64,000 bases of DNA from Pleionea mediterranea (GCF_003148745.1 NZ_QGGU01000005.1:186001-250000); one strand, 5' to 3'; shown: positions 1-9,524, numbered from the stretch's first letter. Numbers and translations are program-made. Notes: a model not told the origin generated them from the letters alone.

Positions 1-1
1 A

Positions 2-2125
2 ATGAAACTATCGACAGCTAACGCTTTTAAGAGTTTTAACTCTGTCATCCTATCTATAATTTTTTTGAGTTTTCGTTCTTTGCGAATTTTTACTGTATTA
101 ATAAAACCGATAACTTCCATTAAGCTCATTAAATACCTGTTCGCTTCTGTTTGCCTTAATTTAGTCAACCTGAGTTATGCGGCTAACCCACATATGGACG
201 AGCCAAGTGCAGGTGAATTTATTTTACATAAGAATGACGCAAGTCATGAACAGGCGCCCATTCTCGATACTGATGTAACCATGACCATTTCAGGCCTAAC
301 TGCCAGAGTCAGAGTTGCACAAACCTTTAAAAATGATACGCCAGACTGGGTTGAAGGAATATATCAGTTTCCACTGCCTGAAAAATCATCGGTAGACTAC
401 TTATCAATGGTCATTGGCGATACGCTTATCGAAGGTGAAATCAAAGAAAAGAAACAGGCAAAAAAGCTTTACAACATGGCAAAAAAATCAGGCAAGAAAG
501 CCACACTGTTGCAACAGCATCGTCCTAATATATTTAGTAACTCGGTTGCCAATATAGCGCCTTATGAAACCATTGTTGTCACCATTGAGTATCAGCAAGA
601 CTTACTGTTCAGCGATACGGGTACACTGGGTATTCGATTTCCCATGACCATTACCCCTCGCTATTCACCGAGCAGCAAGTTAATCGAGACCTTTACCGAT
701 TTTCAACGAGGTTTTCAATTAAATCCCCTAGATTCAACAACCATTGCACTGGATAATCAAAGTCATCAGTCCTCGAATAATGTCAGTATTCAGGTCACAC
801 TCAATAGCGGCATTCCGCTGCAATCATTATCGAGCCCTTCGCATCACATTATTCATAAGCAACAATCTCTCAAGCAGCACAGCATTACACTGGATCACTT
901 AAATTACAAAGCTGATCGGGATTTTGTTTTGAACTGGAAACCATTGCAAGGCGAGCTACCACGAGCGGCTGCCTTTAGCGAAACCATTAACAATGAAACC
1001 TATCTCAGCTTGATGGTTATGCCACCTAAAATGGCGATGAACCAACAACAGCATGCAAGAGAAGTTATTTTTGTGATTGATACTTCAGGATCTATGGCGG
1101 GCGAATCGATTCGTCAGGCAAAGGCTGCTCTACTGGCAGGATTAAACACTTTGCAGCCCGAGGATCATTTCAATCTGATTGAATTTGATAACAGTACTCG
1201 CTCATTATTTAAATCGGCACAGCCCTTTAATGAATCGCATTTGCGTCAGGCCAAAAACTTTATTCACCAATTCAACGCCGATGGCGGCACCGAAATGTAT
1301 CACGCTATGGAAACAGCGCTCGACAATCAAACAGATACTAATCGAGTGCGTCAGGTTATATTTTTAACCGACGGTGCCATCAGTAACGAAGCCCAACTGT
1401 TCAAACTGATCAAAAGCCAGTTAGGAAACTCTCGACTGTTTACCATTGGCATAGGCTCAGCGCCAAATTCGTTTTTTATGAAACGGGCAGCTCAGTTTGG
1501 CAGAGGTAGCTTTACTCATATCGCCGATGCCGGGCAGGCGTCACAAAAAATATCCGCCTTATTTGAAAAAATACAAAGTCCTGTTGTTTCAAATATTACC
1601 ATCAACTGGCCATCTCATACGCAGGTCGAAATGTGGCCCAACCCTATCCCCGATCTTTTTGTTGGCGAACCACTGTGGATTAAAGCAAAACTGAGTAATC
1701 CAAAAGGTCAGGTCACCATTAATGGCCAACTTGCTGATCAGCTTTGGCAAACGCAGTTGCCTTTAAATTCTCACCAACAACAGCCGGGAATCGCCAAGTT
1801 ATGGGCAAGAGAAAAAATTGCCTCCATTATGAATCATTCCTATCATGGCCGTGTCAATGACAAGGACAAAACAACAATTATTGATACGGCATTAGAGCAT
1901 CAATTGGTCAGCCGTTTTACCAGTTTGGTTGCGATTGATAAAACGCCTAGCCGAATTGCCGAATCATTAAAACAGAAACGCATTGCATCCATGCGACCAA
2001 AAGGCAGTTCTCAAGCGCTGGCCTACCCCAATACGGCCATTGCTCTCACACTGACACCTATCAATGCGCTGTTATTATTGTTGCTCAGTTTAACCGCGTT
2101 GTTTTTTATTGGCCGAAAGCATTAA
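2..2125 (+). CDS. Marine proteobacterial sortase target protein (VIT + von Willebrand A domains)
   Basis: This is a surface protein presumed to be anchored by the sortase encoded directly downstream. The first ~60 residues hold hydrophobic export segments ending near an AA cleavage site. A VIT domain spans about residues 90-200. A VWA domain follows, with the metal-binding DTSGS motif at residues 360-364. The C-terminus is a classic sorting signal: a YPNTA pentapeptide at 675-679, a leucine-rich membrane segment, and a short basic tail (GRKH). The motif departs from LPxTG by Y for L and A for G. The ATG is at the second base of the window, so an upstream start cannot be excluded. The stop lies shortly before the sortase start, which suggests co-transcription. 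The family is known as the partner of class GN sortases; the ligand is unknown. Confidence 0.88.
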   Translation: MKLSTANAFKSFNSVILSIIFLSFRSLRIFTVLIKPITSIKLIKYLFASVCLNLVNLSYAANPHMDEPSAGEFILHKNDASHEQAPILDTDVTMTISGLTARVRVAQTFKNDTPDWVEGIYQFPLPEKSSVDYLSMVIGDTLIEGEIKEKKQAKKLYNMAKKSGKKATLLQQHRPNIFSNSVANIAPYETIVVTIEYQQDLLFSDTGTLGIRFPMTITPRYSPSSKLIETFTDFQRGFQLNPLDSTTIALDNQSHQSSNNVSIQVTLNSGIPLQSLSSPSHHIIHKQQSLKQHSITLDHLNYKADRDFVLNWKPLQGELPRAAAFSETINNETYLSLMVMPPKMAMNQQQHAREVIFVIDTSGSMAGESIRQAKAALLAGLNTLQPEDHFNLIEFDNSTRSLFKSAQPFNESHLRQAKNFIHQFNADGGTEMYHAMETALDNQTDTNRVRQVIFLTDGAISNEAQLFKLIKSQLGNSRLFTIGIGSAPNSFFMKRAAQFGRGSFTHIADAGQASQKISALFEKIQSPVVSNITINWPSHTQVEMWPNPIPDLFVGEPLWIKAKLSNPKGQVTINGQLADQLWQTQLPLNSHQQQPGIAKLWAREKIASIMNHSYHGRVNDKDKTTIIDTALEHQLVSRFTSLVAIDKTPSRIAESLKQKRIASMRPKGSSQALAYPNTAIALTLTPINALLLLLLSLTALFFIGRKH

Positions 2126-2150
2126 GTTAACCATTTTAATTTCAACTATT

Positions 2151-2753
2151 ATGAAAAAATTGATAACCTTATTTTTTATTTTTCTGGTCTGTGTATCGAG
2201 TTATTATTTATTAACGCCGATATACTATAAAAGCAAAGCCACTGTCGCTCAGATCTTACTGAACAATGCGTGGCAAGAAACCCGAAATAATGCACAAAAT
2301 CATAAACCCTGGCCATGGGCAGATACATGGCCGGTGTTTAAGTTAACCTTACTGAAAAACAGTCCTTCGAATCCTCATTCATTTCTTGCGCTTGAATCTT
2401 TTATTGTTCTGGATCAAGCCAGTGGTGAAAGCCTTGCGTTTGCTCCCGGCTGGGTAGCAGGTACGGTAACACCCGGCGACCAGGGTAATAGTTTAATTGC
2501 CGCTCATAGAGACACCCACTTCTCCATATTAAAAACATTATCCATAAATGATCGCCTGCGCATTGAAAATACACAGGGCCATCAAATCGATTTTGTGATT
2601 GACTCCATAGAAGTGGTCGATGCTACAACCAGTATGCCCAACCTTCACACAACAGAAAGTCGGATCAGTCTGATCACCTGTTATCCGTTTGATATGTCAG
2701 TACAAGATCCGGACTACCGACTGGTAGTTAGTGCCTATCGGGTATTGATTTAA
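2151..2753 (+). CDS. Class GN sortase
   Basis: This transpeptidase cleaves a C-terminal sorting signal and attaches the protein to the envelope; its obvious substrate is the gene just upstream. The 200-residue product has an N-terminal membrane anchor (residues 3-22). It carries the sortase catalytic set: His119 in an AAHRDTHF context, Cys177 in LITCYPF and Arg190 in DYRLVV. The ATG at 2151 was chosen because it opens directly on the signal anchor. A TTG at 2109 would overlap the upstream gene and add 14 residues unlike a signal sequence. No clear Shine-Dalgarno sequence precedes either start. Its last codons are repeated downstream (see the 18-bp array). Confidence 0.9.
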   Translation: MKKLITLFFIFLVCVSSYYLLTPIYYKSKATVAQILLNNAWQETRNNAQNHKPWPWADTWPVFKLTLLKNSPSNPHSFLALESFIVLDQASGESLAFAPGWVAGTVTPGDQGNSLIAAHRDTHFSILKTLSINDRLRIENTQGHQIDFVIDSIEVVDATTSMPNLHTTESRISLITCYPFDMSVQDPDYRLVVSAYRVLI

Positions 2754-2861
2754 GTGTGGGTTTTAATTTAAGTGTGGGTTTTAATTTAAGAGCAGGTTTT
2801 AATTTAAGAGCGAGTATTGATCTAGGAGCGGATATTAATTTATGTGCTGATATAAATGTTG
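2736..2861 (+). repeat. Degenerate 18-bp tandem array starting on the sortase stop codon
   Basis: Seven consecutive 18-bp units run from 2736. The first is the 3' end of the sortase gene itself, including its TAA. Units two and three (2754-2771, 2772-2789) are identical: GTGTGGGTTTTAATTTAA. Later units drift. The period is a multiple of three, so most copies end with an in-frame TAA or TAG and would read as a VLI-stop block again and again. The array lies between the sortase and the convergent HIT gene. I see no promoter or terminator in it. Confidence 0.85.
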
Positions 2862-2909
2862 ATACAACCATTGATATAAACAATTTAAACAATAAAAAGA
2901 TTAATGCGA

Positions 2910-3317
2910 TCAGTTAAGTGCTTGTTTGATTTTTTCAATCAATGCACTCGCATCGGTTTCCGAATAAGTAACAGGTTTGTGCGCACCCCATACTGGCCCA
3001 GGCCATGCATTATCCTGTTCGAATCGGGCGATAATGTGAACGTGCAATTGCCGCACAATATTGCCAAGTGCACCAATGTTTAACTTAATCGGTGAAAATA
3101 ATTGCTTCAATAATTTACTGGTGTCGGCAATTTCTGTCCAAAGTGCCTGTTGCTGCTCAAAGGTTAACTCATACAACTCTTGCGCACTCTCAACACGAGG
3201 CACCAATATTAGCCAGGGGTATTGCTGGTCATTCATCAACAACAATCGACTGAAGGACAGCTCAGTCACAAAATAACAATCTTGTTCCAGTGTTTTGTCG
3301 AGTTGAAAATGTTCCAT
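2910..3317 (-). CDS. HIT family (histidine triad) protein
   Basis: This is a 135-residue member of the HIT superfamily, whose members hydrolyse or transfer nucleotide phosphoesters. The signature is at residues 90-94, QLHVH followed by IIAR, so the first histidine of HxHxH is glutamine while the central histidines are kept. I recall the same substitution in other proteobacterial members. The length fits a single-domain protein. Asn86 and the hydrophobic strand before it match the family core. It is a single gene, convergent with the sortase pair. The substrate is unknown. Confidence 0.85.
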   Translation of the reverse strand: MEHFQLDKTLEQDCYFVTELSFSRLLLMNDQQYPWLILVPRVESAQELYELTFEQQQALWTEIADTSKLLKQLFSPIKLNIGALGNIVRQLHVHIIARFEQDNAWPGPVWGAHKPVTYSETDASALIEKIKQALN

Positions 3318-3489
3318 TGATCAAATCCATTAGAAACCGATAACTCGAATGTAATCGTCCTAAAAATGATTTGCAACGAAAACACATCTCACATTAAAAA
3401 AATGGTCATTGTTTGTTCTTTTCTGTGAAAACATTCAAGCAAAATCAAGCCTAATGTTTATTTTTTAATCACATTTACGGCTACGATTA

Positions 3490-5706
3490 TCAATCACAAA
3501 GCTCATAATCTTCTGGCAAATATCCGGCGACAAAAGGCATGCATTCCGAAAACCAACCGGATTTAGCGTAAACAATCCCTTCTGGTTGGCGCATTACCAC
3601 AGGTTGAGTTTCAACCTGCTCGATTAAGTCGCCCCAAACCTGCAACGCACCTGTTGCGCCAGTTAAATGCATCGGATTATTGTTGTCCATTCCTAACCAG
3701 GCAACCGCCAGATAATTTTCACTAAAACCGGCGAACCAGCTGTCTTTTAGATCATCGGTGGTGCCGGTTTTACCGGCCAAATTTAAATCAGGCAGTCGTT
3801 GATGAATTTGTTTGCCGGTTCCTTCACTTACCGCCGCTTGCAATAATTTATTGGTTAAAAATACACTTTCCCGTGTTACTACCTGTTCTGCAGTAATTGG
3901 GTAACGATCAAGCAATTGCCCGGTTGAGTCCACTACACTGGAAATAATACTGGATTCCACTTTAAGTCCGCCAGAGGCCAGAACCTGATACAAAGAAAGC
4001 ACTTCAAACGGCGACATTTCCTGCGCGCCTAATGCTAAAGATGGAAAGGCATGCAAATCCCGGCTGAAACCAAATCGATAAAAGTTACTGACTATATTTT
4101 CAACCCCGACCGACAACGCCAGTCGTGCCGTGGACAAATTATAAGAGTTAACCATGGCCTGTGTTAAAGTCACATCACCGTGTTGTTGTTTATCGTAATT
4201 TTTCGGTTGCCACAAAGAACCGTCGGTTGCGGTTAAACTGAATGCCTTATCTTGTAAGGTCGTGACCAAAGAGTATTGGGACGCTCGTTCCAGTGCCGCC
4301 AGATAAACAAATGGTTTTATCACTGACCCCGTTTGTCGGTAAGCATGAATTGCCCGATTAAACCCGCTAAACGATGGATCGCGATCACCAACCACCGCAA
4401 GCACATCACCATTAAAACGATCACTGACTACCAGCGCCCCTTGTAAATCATCCGGAACCGAGGGGTAGTGTTTGGTAATCCAGTCAATTCGTTGCGATAA
4501 CGCCTGTTCTGCAGCTTGCTGTACAAATGGATTAATCGATGTAAACACCGACAGATCATCGTGATTCAGTTGTTCCAACGAATAATGTTGTTTTAACTGC
4601 CGCGTAACCATGCCCATGGCCGCTGGCATGGTGCTACGATTCGCTTGTCCTTGTGGGATTACCTGTAACGATTTTTGCTGCGCCAGTTGCCAGTCATTAT
4701 CGGAAATTTTGCCAAATGCGTGGAGCTGCTCAAGAATTAAGTTGCGTCTTTTTAAAGTCCGTTCCGGGTAGCGTCTTGGATCGTAATAAGAAGGGCCTCG
4801 AACCAGTGCAACCAAAGTGGCTATTTGCGAGTGATTGAGCTGACTGATATCACGATCGAAATAAAATCGACTGGCTTTGCCAAAGCCGTGTATGGCGCGG
4901 GCTCCCTCCTGGCCGAGATACACTTCGTTAATATAGGCCTGTAAAATTTCATCTTTTGAATAACGCCACTCCAACGTTAACGCCATAATGGCTTCTCTTG
5001 CCTTACGCCATAAGGTACGTTGATTGGTTAGAAAATAATTCTTTACCAATTGTTGAGTGATGGTACTGCCACCCTGAGTGATTTTTCCATCGCTGATGTT
5101 TTTTTGAAACGCACGAACAATACCTTTCAGTGATATGCCCATGTGCTGAAAAAATTCACGATCTTCAGAAACCAATAACGCATCAACCAGGGTAGCGGGA
5201 ACTTTTTCCAAAGTAACCAGTTCTCGGTCTTCACTAACCAAAGGATTCACCCGACCAATAAAAACAGGCTCCAGTCGAAGTGGATTGGCGACATTAATAT
5301 CTGAAATCAACTGTGCTTTAACAATGACTTGATTGTTAATACGGACGCTAACTTTACGAGCCGGAACAAAGCCATCGCCAAACTGAAATCCTCGAAGGTA
5401 TAGAATAAAGTCTGCACCGTACTGTTCATACTCACCCGGTTGCGTAGCTTTTATTGATTGCCGATAATTTAATTTTTTCAACTCCGAGGTAAACTGATTC
5501 AGCGTTGTTGCTTCGCCTTCCAGTAATGACTTTGAGCGGGCGTATACTTTTGCCGGAACCAACCAGCGATTGGTTGCAAACTTATTAGAAATTTCAGCAT
5601 CACTGTAAACGACCAATGCCAATAACCACACCAGCCCAACTAGAATGAGCCGTATTGTCATTTTTTTTAGAAGCGCCAGTTTGGAACCGCTTGTAATCTC
5701 TGCCAT
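3490..5706 (-). CDS. mrcB: Penicillin-binding protein 1B (bifunctional peptidoglycan synthase)
   Basis: This enzyme polymerises lipid II into glycan strands and cross-links them in the periplasm. It has 738 residues: a cytoplasmic tail, one membrane helix (about 17-34), a UB2H-like region (about 50-150) for a lipoprotein activator, and a GT51 glycosyltransferase with the EDREFF motif at 181-186 and QGGSTITQQ near 211. The transpeptidase has SVIK at 461-464 (nucleophile Ser461), SYN at 521-523 and KTG at 646-648. All catalytic motifs are intact and the length is slightly below the E. coli form. It is transcribed away from thpR; the two share a 137-bp gap. Confidence 0.96.
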   Translation of the reverse strand: MAEITSGSKLALLKKMTIRLILVGLVWLLALVVYSDAEISNKFATNRWLVPAKVYARSKSLLEGEATTLNQFTSELKKLNYRQSIKATQPGEYEQYGADFILYLRGFQFGDGFVPARKVSVRINNQVIVKAQLISDINVANPLRLEPVFIGRVNPLVSEDRELVTLEKVPATLVDALLVSEDREFFQHMGISLKGIVRAFQKNISDGKITQGGSTITQQLVKNYFLTNQRTLWRKAREAIMALTLEWRYSKDEILQAYINEVYLGQEGARAIHGFGKASRFYFDRDISQLNHSQIATLVALVRGPSYYDPRRYPERTLKRRNLILEQLHAFGKISDNDWQLAQQKSLQVIPQGQANRSTMPAAMGMVTRQLKQHYSLEQLNHDDLSVFTSINPFVQQAAEQALSQRIDWITKHYPSVPDDLQGALVVSDRFNGDVLAVVGDRDPSFSGFNRAIHAYRQTGSVIKPFVYLAALERASQYSLVTTLQDKAFSLTATDGSLWQPKNYDKQQHGDVTLTQAMVNSYNLSTARLALSVGVENIVSNFYRFGFSRDLHAFPSLALGAQEMSPFEVLSLYQVLASGGLKVESSIISSVVDSTGQLLDRYPITAEQVVTRESVFLTNKLLQAAVSEGTGKQIHQRLPDLNLAGKTGTTDDLKDSWFAGFSENYLAVAWLGMDNNNPMHLTGATGALQVWGDLIEQVETQPVVMRQPEGIVYAKSGWFSECMPFVAGYLPEDYELCD

Positions 5707-5843
5707 ACCACTTAATCGTTGAAGACTGTATCAATAACCGGAAAGTTTGATAGTATCACAGTTCGTTTTGCTTCAGGTTTAAACCGAAACAAAACAGGTC
5801 TCACATTTAACAAAAGCCCTGTCATTAATAGGAGGTGAGTAAA

Positions 5844-6422
5844 GTGAAATTAAGCAATAAAGGTCAACACCGACTATTTTTCGCATTGGATTTTCAGGAC
5901 GATATTAAACAAGCAATTGCTCGATGGTGCGCTACACTTGCGATGAATGGCCGACCAGTGGCCACAGAAAACTATCATTTAACATTACAGTTTTTAGGTA
6001 ATGTTAATAATCATCAGGTATTTGATATTATTGACGCCATTGACATACCAAATATAAAACCATTTACTATAAATATAGGCACTACCGGTTACTTTCCAAA
6101 ACAAAATATCCTGTTTGCAGAAGTGGATCAAGATGAGTCCGCACCCATTGATCAGCTGGTGCAATATTTAACCAGTCAACTTAAACCTCTGGATTTTATT
6201 AAACGCGCAAAAAAACGCTTTCATCCCCATATTACTCTGGCACGGGATGCCGAGCCACCATTAACCCTTGCCGAAAACGCCAATATAACCACCACTATCC
6301 ATCACTTATCATTGATGGAGTCCATTTCAATTAAGTCCGGCGTGCATTATGAAGTGGTTGAACAATGGCCGCTTTACAAACCCAGTATCAAAGAGCAGCT
6401 GCTTGGCCGTCAAAACACTTAA
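5844..6422 (+). CDS. thpR: RNA 2',3'-cyclic phosphodiesterase (LigT/ThpR)
   Basis: This is a 2H phosphoesterase that opens 2',3'-cyclic phosphates on RNA ends. The two HxTx motifs are at residues 45-48 (HLTL) and 129-132 (HITL), at the usual spacing. The start is decided by the ribosome binding site: AGGAGGT at 5830-5836 is too close to a GTG at 5835 but correctly spaced for the GTG at 5844, giving 192 residues. It lies divergent from mrcB. A strong hairpin terminator follows at 6453. Confidence 0.92.
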   Translation: MKLSNKGQHRLFFALDFQDDIKQAIARWCATLAMNGRPVATENYHLTLQFLGNVNNHQVFDIIDAIDIPNIKPFTINIGTTGYFPKQNILFAEVDQDESAPIDQLVQYLTSQLKPLDFIKRAKKRFHPHITLARDAEPPLTLAENANITTTIHHLSLMESISIKSGVHYEVVEQWPLYKPSIKEQLLGRQNT

Positions 6423-6452
6423 TATTCTATTGGGTAAATTCCTTTTCATATA

Positions 6453-6485
6453 AAAAAACCGATGATCAATAACCATCGGTTTTTT
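6453..6485. terminator. Bidirectional intrinsic terminator between thpR and the DUF945 gene
   Basis: A 12-bp stem (6453-6464 with 6474-6485) encloses a 9-base loop, with an A-run on one side and a T-run on the other. It sits between two convergent genes and can end transcripts from both strands. Confidence 0.9.
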
Positions 6486-6553
6486 ATTGTTTCTTTTTAA
6501 CTTTTTAATGTCACAACGGTGAATAGAAAGTTAAAAAGTATATGACATTACAA

Positions 6554-7846
6554 TTACATGCCGGGCATTCCTTGCATGGGCTGGCCATTTAATAACGCGG
6601 CACCATCCGAGTAAGTTGCATTTACCTTAAGCGTATCGCCTTCTTTCACTAAAAAGTTCATTTGTGCCCACTGATCGATCATAGGGCTCATGCCTTTTTT
6701 AGCAAAAAATGCTTCAGGTGCTTCTGCGTTGAACGCTGCGTTCAAGGCCATCATAATTGCCATAGGATTATTCGGATCCATCTTTTGTTGATCCACTTGA
6801 ATATCCATGTCAGCTTTGATCATACCGTCTTCCGTAATCAACTGAGTATCTTTCATTTGAATACGAGGGCCTTTTTGCGCCAACTGCATCATGGTATTCA
6901 TCAGCTGCATATTGTAGGCAGAAACATCTTGTCCCTGCATTGCGGCCTGCTGCATTTCCTGGCTTATTTCACCCATTTTTTTCAATACATCGAGATCCAT
7001 GCCATTAAAATACATATTCAATTTTGAATCAGTAAACTTTTCACCGGCAACATTTACCAGATCGGTTTTCATTTCAATTGCCATGTTCATGGATGTTTCA
7101 TTTTCAATATCGGCGACGCCTTTTACTGAAAAGTTTTCCATTTTAAAAAAGTTATTCGCCTGTTTAAATACAATATCACCGACTGAATAAGTGCCTTCAC
7201 CCGTATAGATGGCGTTGCCTTCCATCAAGTTGCCAGAAATCAGTGTTTGATCAAAATCCAGCTTTACACTGTTCATTGTAAAACCGTCTTCATTTTTACC
7301 GGTCACCGTCATACCTGGCCATGCGGCGTTACCAACCAGATGCTCAAAAGTGACATCCGTATCCACATGCATTTCACCGGCAGAAATATTAACCTGTACA
7401 TCATTATCGGAAAAATCCAGGCCTTTAAAATACACATCGCCCTGCACCGAACCGGCAAAACCTGAAATAAAATGAATGTCGAATAAATCATTAGCATCAA
7501 TCGTATTTGGAATTTCTTGCTTCAGTTCTTCGCTAGGAATTAGATCGGCATTAATAAAGTACCAGCCTAACTTGATGCCTTCTTCGGTGAATAAAACAGG
7601 GCCATAAGACTGGGTCTGTTTAATTTTTAATATTGGTGTGGCGTCAGCAGCGGAGTTTACATTGATTACCGCAGTGGATGAAAAAAGTCCTGAGCTTTCA
7701 CTCTCAACACTGGCGGATATTTGTGGATTATTATTAAGTTGTGCCACTTCATTGGCGACCACATCTTTTGAGCTGCTCTTAACAAAAAACAACAGTCCCA
7801 CATAAACCAGTACTAAAATAACAATACCGATAACTAGCTTTTTCAT
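6554..7846 (-). CDS. DUF945 (YdgA-type) family protein
   Basis: This 430-residue protein has an uncleaved-looking N-terminal signal anchor (residues 3-24) and a long beta-rich periplasmic body. The opening, the repeated short strands with LxGN/SGN turns and the methionine-rich C-terminus fit the DUF945/YdgA family, whose biochemical role is not settled. A region at about 290-330 is rich in Met and Gln (MQQAAM, MNTMMQL), also typical. It is a single gene between two terminators. It is somewhat shorter than the ~500-residue E. coli relative. Confidence 0.8.
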   Translation of the reverse strand: MKKLVIGIVILVLVYVGLLFFVKSSSKDVVANEVAQLNNNPQISASVESESSGLFSSTAVINVNSAADATPILKIKQTQSYGPVLFTEEGIKLGWYFINADLIPSEELKQEIPNTIDANDLFDIHFISGFAGSVQGDVYFKGLDFSDNDVQVNISAGEMHVDTDVTFEHLVGNAAWPGMTVTGKNEDGFTMNSVKLDFDQTLISGNLMEGNAIYTGEGTYSVGDIVFKQANNFFKMENFSVKGVADIENETSMNMAIEMKTDLVNVAGEKFTDSKLNMYFNGMDLDVLKKMGEISQEMQQAAMQGQDVSAYNMQLMNTMMQLAQKGPRIQMKDTQLITEDGMIKADMDIQVDQQKMDPNNPMAIMMALNAAFNAEAPEAFFAKKGMSPMIDQWAQMNFLVKEGDTLKVNATYSDGAALLNGQPMQGMPGM

Positions 7847-7946
7847 AAAACTTCCTTAAATGTATTTATAGTGTAAATGTTTAAATTTCCATGTGTCTTA
7901 ATGATAAGACGAGCCGTTGTTCCTGATTAATCCGGCTGAATTTTTT

Positions 7947-7978
7947 GAAATCATCGCGCCTGGAAATCATCGCACCTG
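7947..7978. repeat. 16-bp direct repeat, two copies
   Basis: GAAATCATCGCGCCTG (7947-7962) is followed at once by GAAATCATCGCACCTG (7963-7978), with one mismatch. It lies about 100 bp upstream of the DUF945 start on the minus strand. Confidence 0.8.
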
Positions 7979-8026
7979 TTTAAGCCTAGATGTTATTTAA
8001 AACAACCTTCTTAAAAAACATAACAA

Positions 8027-8052
8027 AAACCTCCGCTGTTCTGCGGAGGTTT
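8027..8052 (-). terminator. Intrinsic terminator downstream of pepB
   Basis: A perfect 10-bp stem (8027-8036 with 8043-8052) has a 6-base loop and, read on the minus strand, is followed by a T-run. It lies 168 bp after the pepB stop. Confidence 0.75.
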
Positions 8053-8124
8053 ATTTGTAGCAATCATTAATGGCACGATTTTAAATATAATATTGATCGT
8101 CCATTGTTATTACAATTGGTGTAT

Positions 8125-8169
8125 TAACCGGACGTACTAACCGAACAACCAGCTAACCGAACACCCAGG
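8125..8169. repeat. Decayed 16-bp tandem repeat after pepB
   Basis: TAACCGAACAACCAGC (8138-8153) and TAACCGAACACCCAGG (8154-8169) follow one another, preceded by a shorter relative at 8125-8137. It is non-coding DNA between the pepB stop and its terminator. Confidence 0.6.
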
Positions 8170-8219
8170 CAGCTCCGTTTATAACAGTCTTAGAGTGCTT
8201 CAGTTTATTACGACCTTTA

Positions 8220-9512
8220 TTACGAACGTTCCAACAAGGTACGTGCAATGGTACGAATACCTTTACCAGTGCCACCGGCTGACAAGTAACCCGTTTCCGA
8301 ACCATTTGAACAGGCAGCCAGGTCAAGATGCGCCCAGTGACGCCCTTTACTGACAAATCGCGATAAGAAACCTGCCGCATTGCTGGCGCCTGCAGGGCCG
8401 CCACCTTTAACCGGTCGGCTATTAGCCGTATCGGCGTAATGAGACGGCGTAGAGGTCGCATGAAATGGCTCAAGCGGAAGCGGCCAGTGATGCTCACTTT
8501 CCTGCTCCGAATGGGTCAAAATATCCTGCGTCAACTGTTTGTCAAAACTGAAGACCGCATTATAGTGATCACCGAGTGCGGTTACTGCGGCACCGGTCAA
8601 AGTTGCGGCATCAATAATCAGCTCGGCACCTGTCTCACTGGCCAAAATTAAACCATCGGCCAGTACCAGACGCCCTTCTGCATCGGTATTCAGTATTTCT
8701 ACGGAAACACCATTTTTGTAGGTTAAAATATCGCCCAATTTGTAAGCGTGGCCACTGACCAGATTTTCCGCACAACACAGGTACAACTTAACCCGTTTGT
8801 TTAATCCACGACTGATCGCCAGTGCCAGGGCTCCGGCAACCGTTGCCGCGCCACCCATGTCGGCTTTCATATGCAACATGGATTCACTGGCTTTCAAGCT
8901 GTAGCCACCGCTGTCAAACGTAATCCCTTTGCCGACCAAGGCCGCAAAAGGCGCTGCATCGCCCCAGCCGTCTGGCTGAAAGTCCAGCTCCAGCAATACT
9001 GGTGGTCGTACACTGCCGCGCCCGACGCCGTGGATCCCGACCAGACCTTCCTGCTCCAGTTCTTCACCGGTTACCATTCTAAAGCTGACATTGTCGGGAG
9101 CAAAAGACGCCACAAAATCAGCGGCGTCCTGTGCCAAAACTTGTGGTGACATGTCTTCTGGCGTTCTGTTGACCTGCGTTCGTGTCCAATAACTGGTTTT
9201 GATTAAGGCTTTTAACTCTTTATCGTCCTCATCCGACATGGCGCGATATTTAACCTCTGGCACGAACTTGGGAGAAAACACACCCTGAGCAAACGCAAAT
9301 TGATTCTCTAAATCCCAGGTGTCGCCTTCCAGCTCAAACGCCTGAAAACCCAGCGATAATAATTGTCGACTGGCAGACTGGATTTGTTCTGTGTTTAAAA
9401 ATTTGGCGAGATGAATGGTGGCGGTATTGCCATCAAATGACAGATTAGATTTTTCATTCCAAACACCGCTGGCAGGTTGATCAGCGAGTTTAACAATTAA
9501 TGCTTCAGCCAT
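8220..9512 (-). CDS. pepB: Aminopeptidase PepB (M17 leucyl aminopeptidase family)
   Basis: This cytosolic metallopeptidase removes N-terminal residues from peptides. The 430-residue length matches PepB rather than the longer PepA. Hallmarks of the M17 catalytic domain are the GKGITFDSGGYSLK segment (metal and substrate lysine), MKADMGGAA, and NTDAEGRL with the second metal ligands and the catalytic Arg. The similarity to E. coli PepB runs the whole length, including LCCAENLVSGHA and AATLTGAA. A terminator follows on the minus strand. A three-unit 14-bp repeat sits in its short leader. Confidence 0.93.
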   Translation of the reverse strand: MAEALIVKLADQPASGVWNEKSNLSFDGNTATIHLAKFLNTEQIQSASRQLLSLGFQAFELEGDTWDLENQFAFAQGVFSPKFVPEVKYRAMSDEDDKELKALIKTSYWTRTQVNRTPEDMSPQVLAQDAADFVASFAPDNVSFRMVTGEELEQEGLVGIHGVGRGSVRPPVLLELDFQPDGWGDAAPFAALVGKGITFDSGGYSLKASESMLHMKADMGGAATVAGALALAISRGLNKRVKLYLCCAENLVSGHAYKLGDILTYKNGVSVEILNTDAEGRLVLADGLILASETGAELIIDAATLTGAAVTALGDHYNAVFSFDKQLTQDILTHSEQESEHHWPLPLEPFHATSTPSHYADTANSRPVKGGGPAGASNAAGFLSRFVSKGRHWAHLDLAACSNGSETGYLSAGGTGKGIRTIARTLLERS

Positions 9513-9524
9513 GAGGGCTCCTTT

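Larger units (their letters stand above)
7847..8219. other. Gap between the DUF945 gene and pepB: terminator and short repeats
   Basis: This 373-bp gap holds the leader of the minus-strand DUF945 gene, a 16-bp direct repeat (7947-7978), the pepB terminator (8027-8052) and a decayed repeat with TAACCGAACA cores (8125-8169). I see no gene. A 114-codon reading frame over 8153-8497 is antisense noise inside pepB. Confidence 0.7.

Noticed and set aside
2736-2861. Possible CRISPR array
   Set aside because: Units follow one another directly with no spacers, and copies decay; it is a tandem repeat.
8153-8497. 114-codon minus-strand frame overlapping the 3' end of pepB
   Set aside because: Out of frame with pepB, Arg-rich shadow composition, no start signal.
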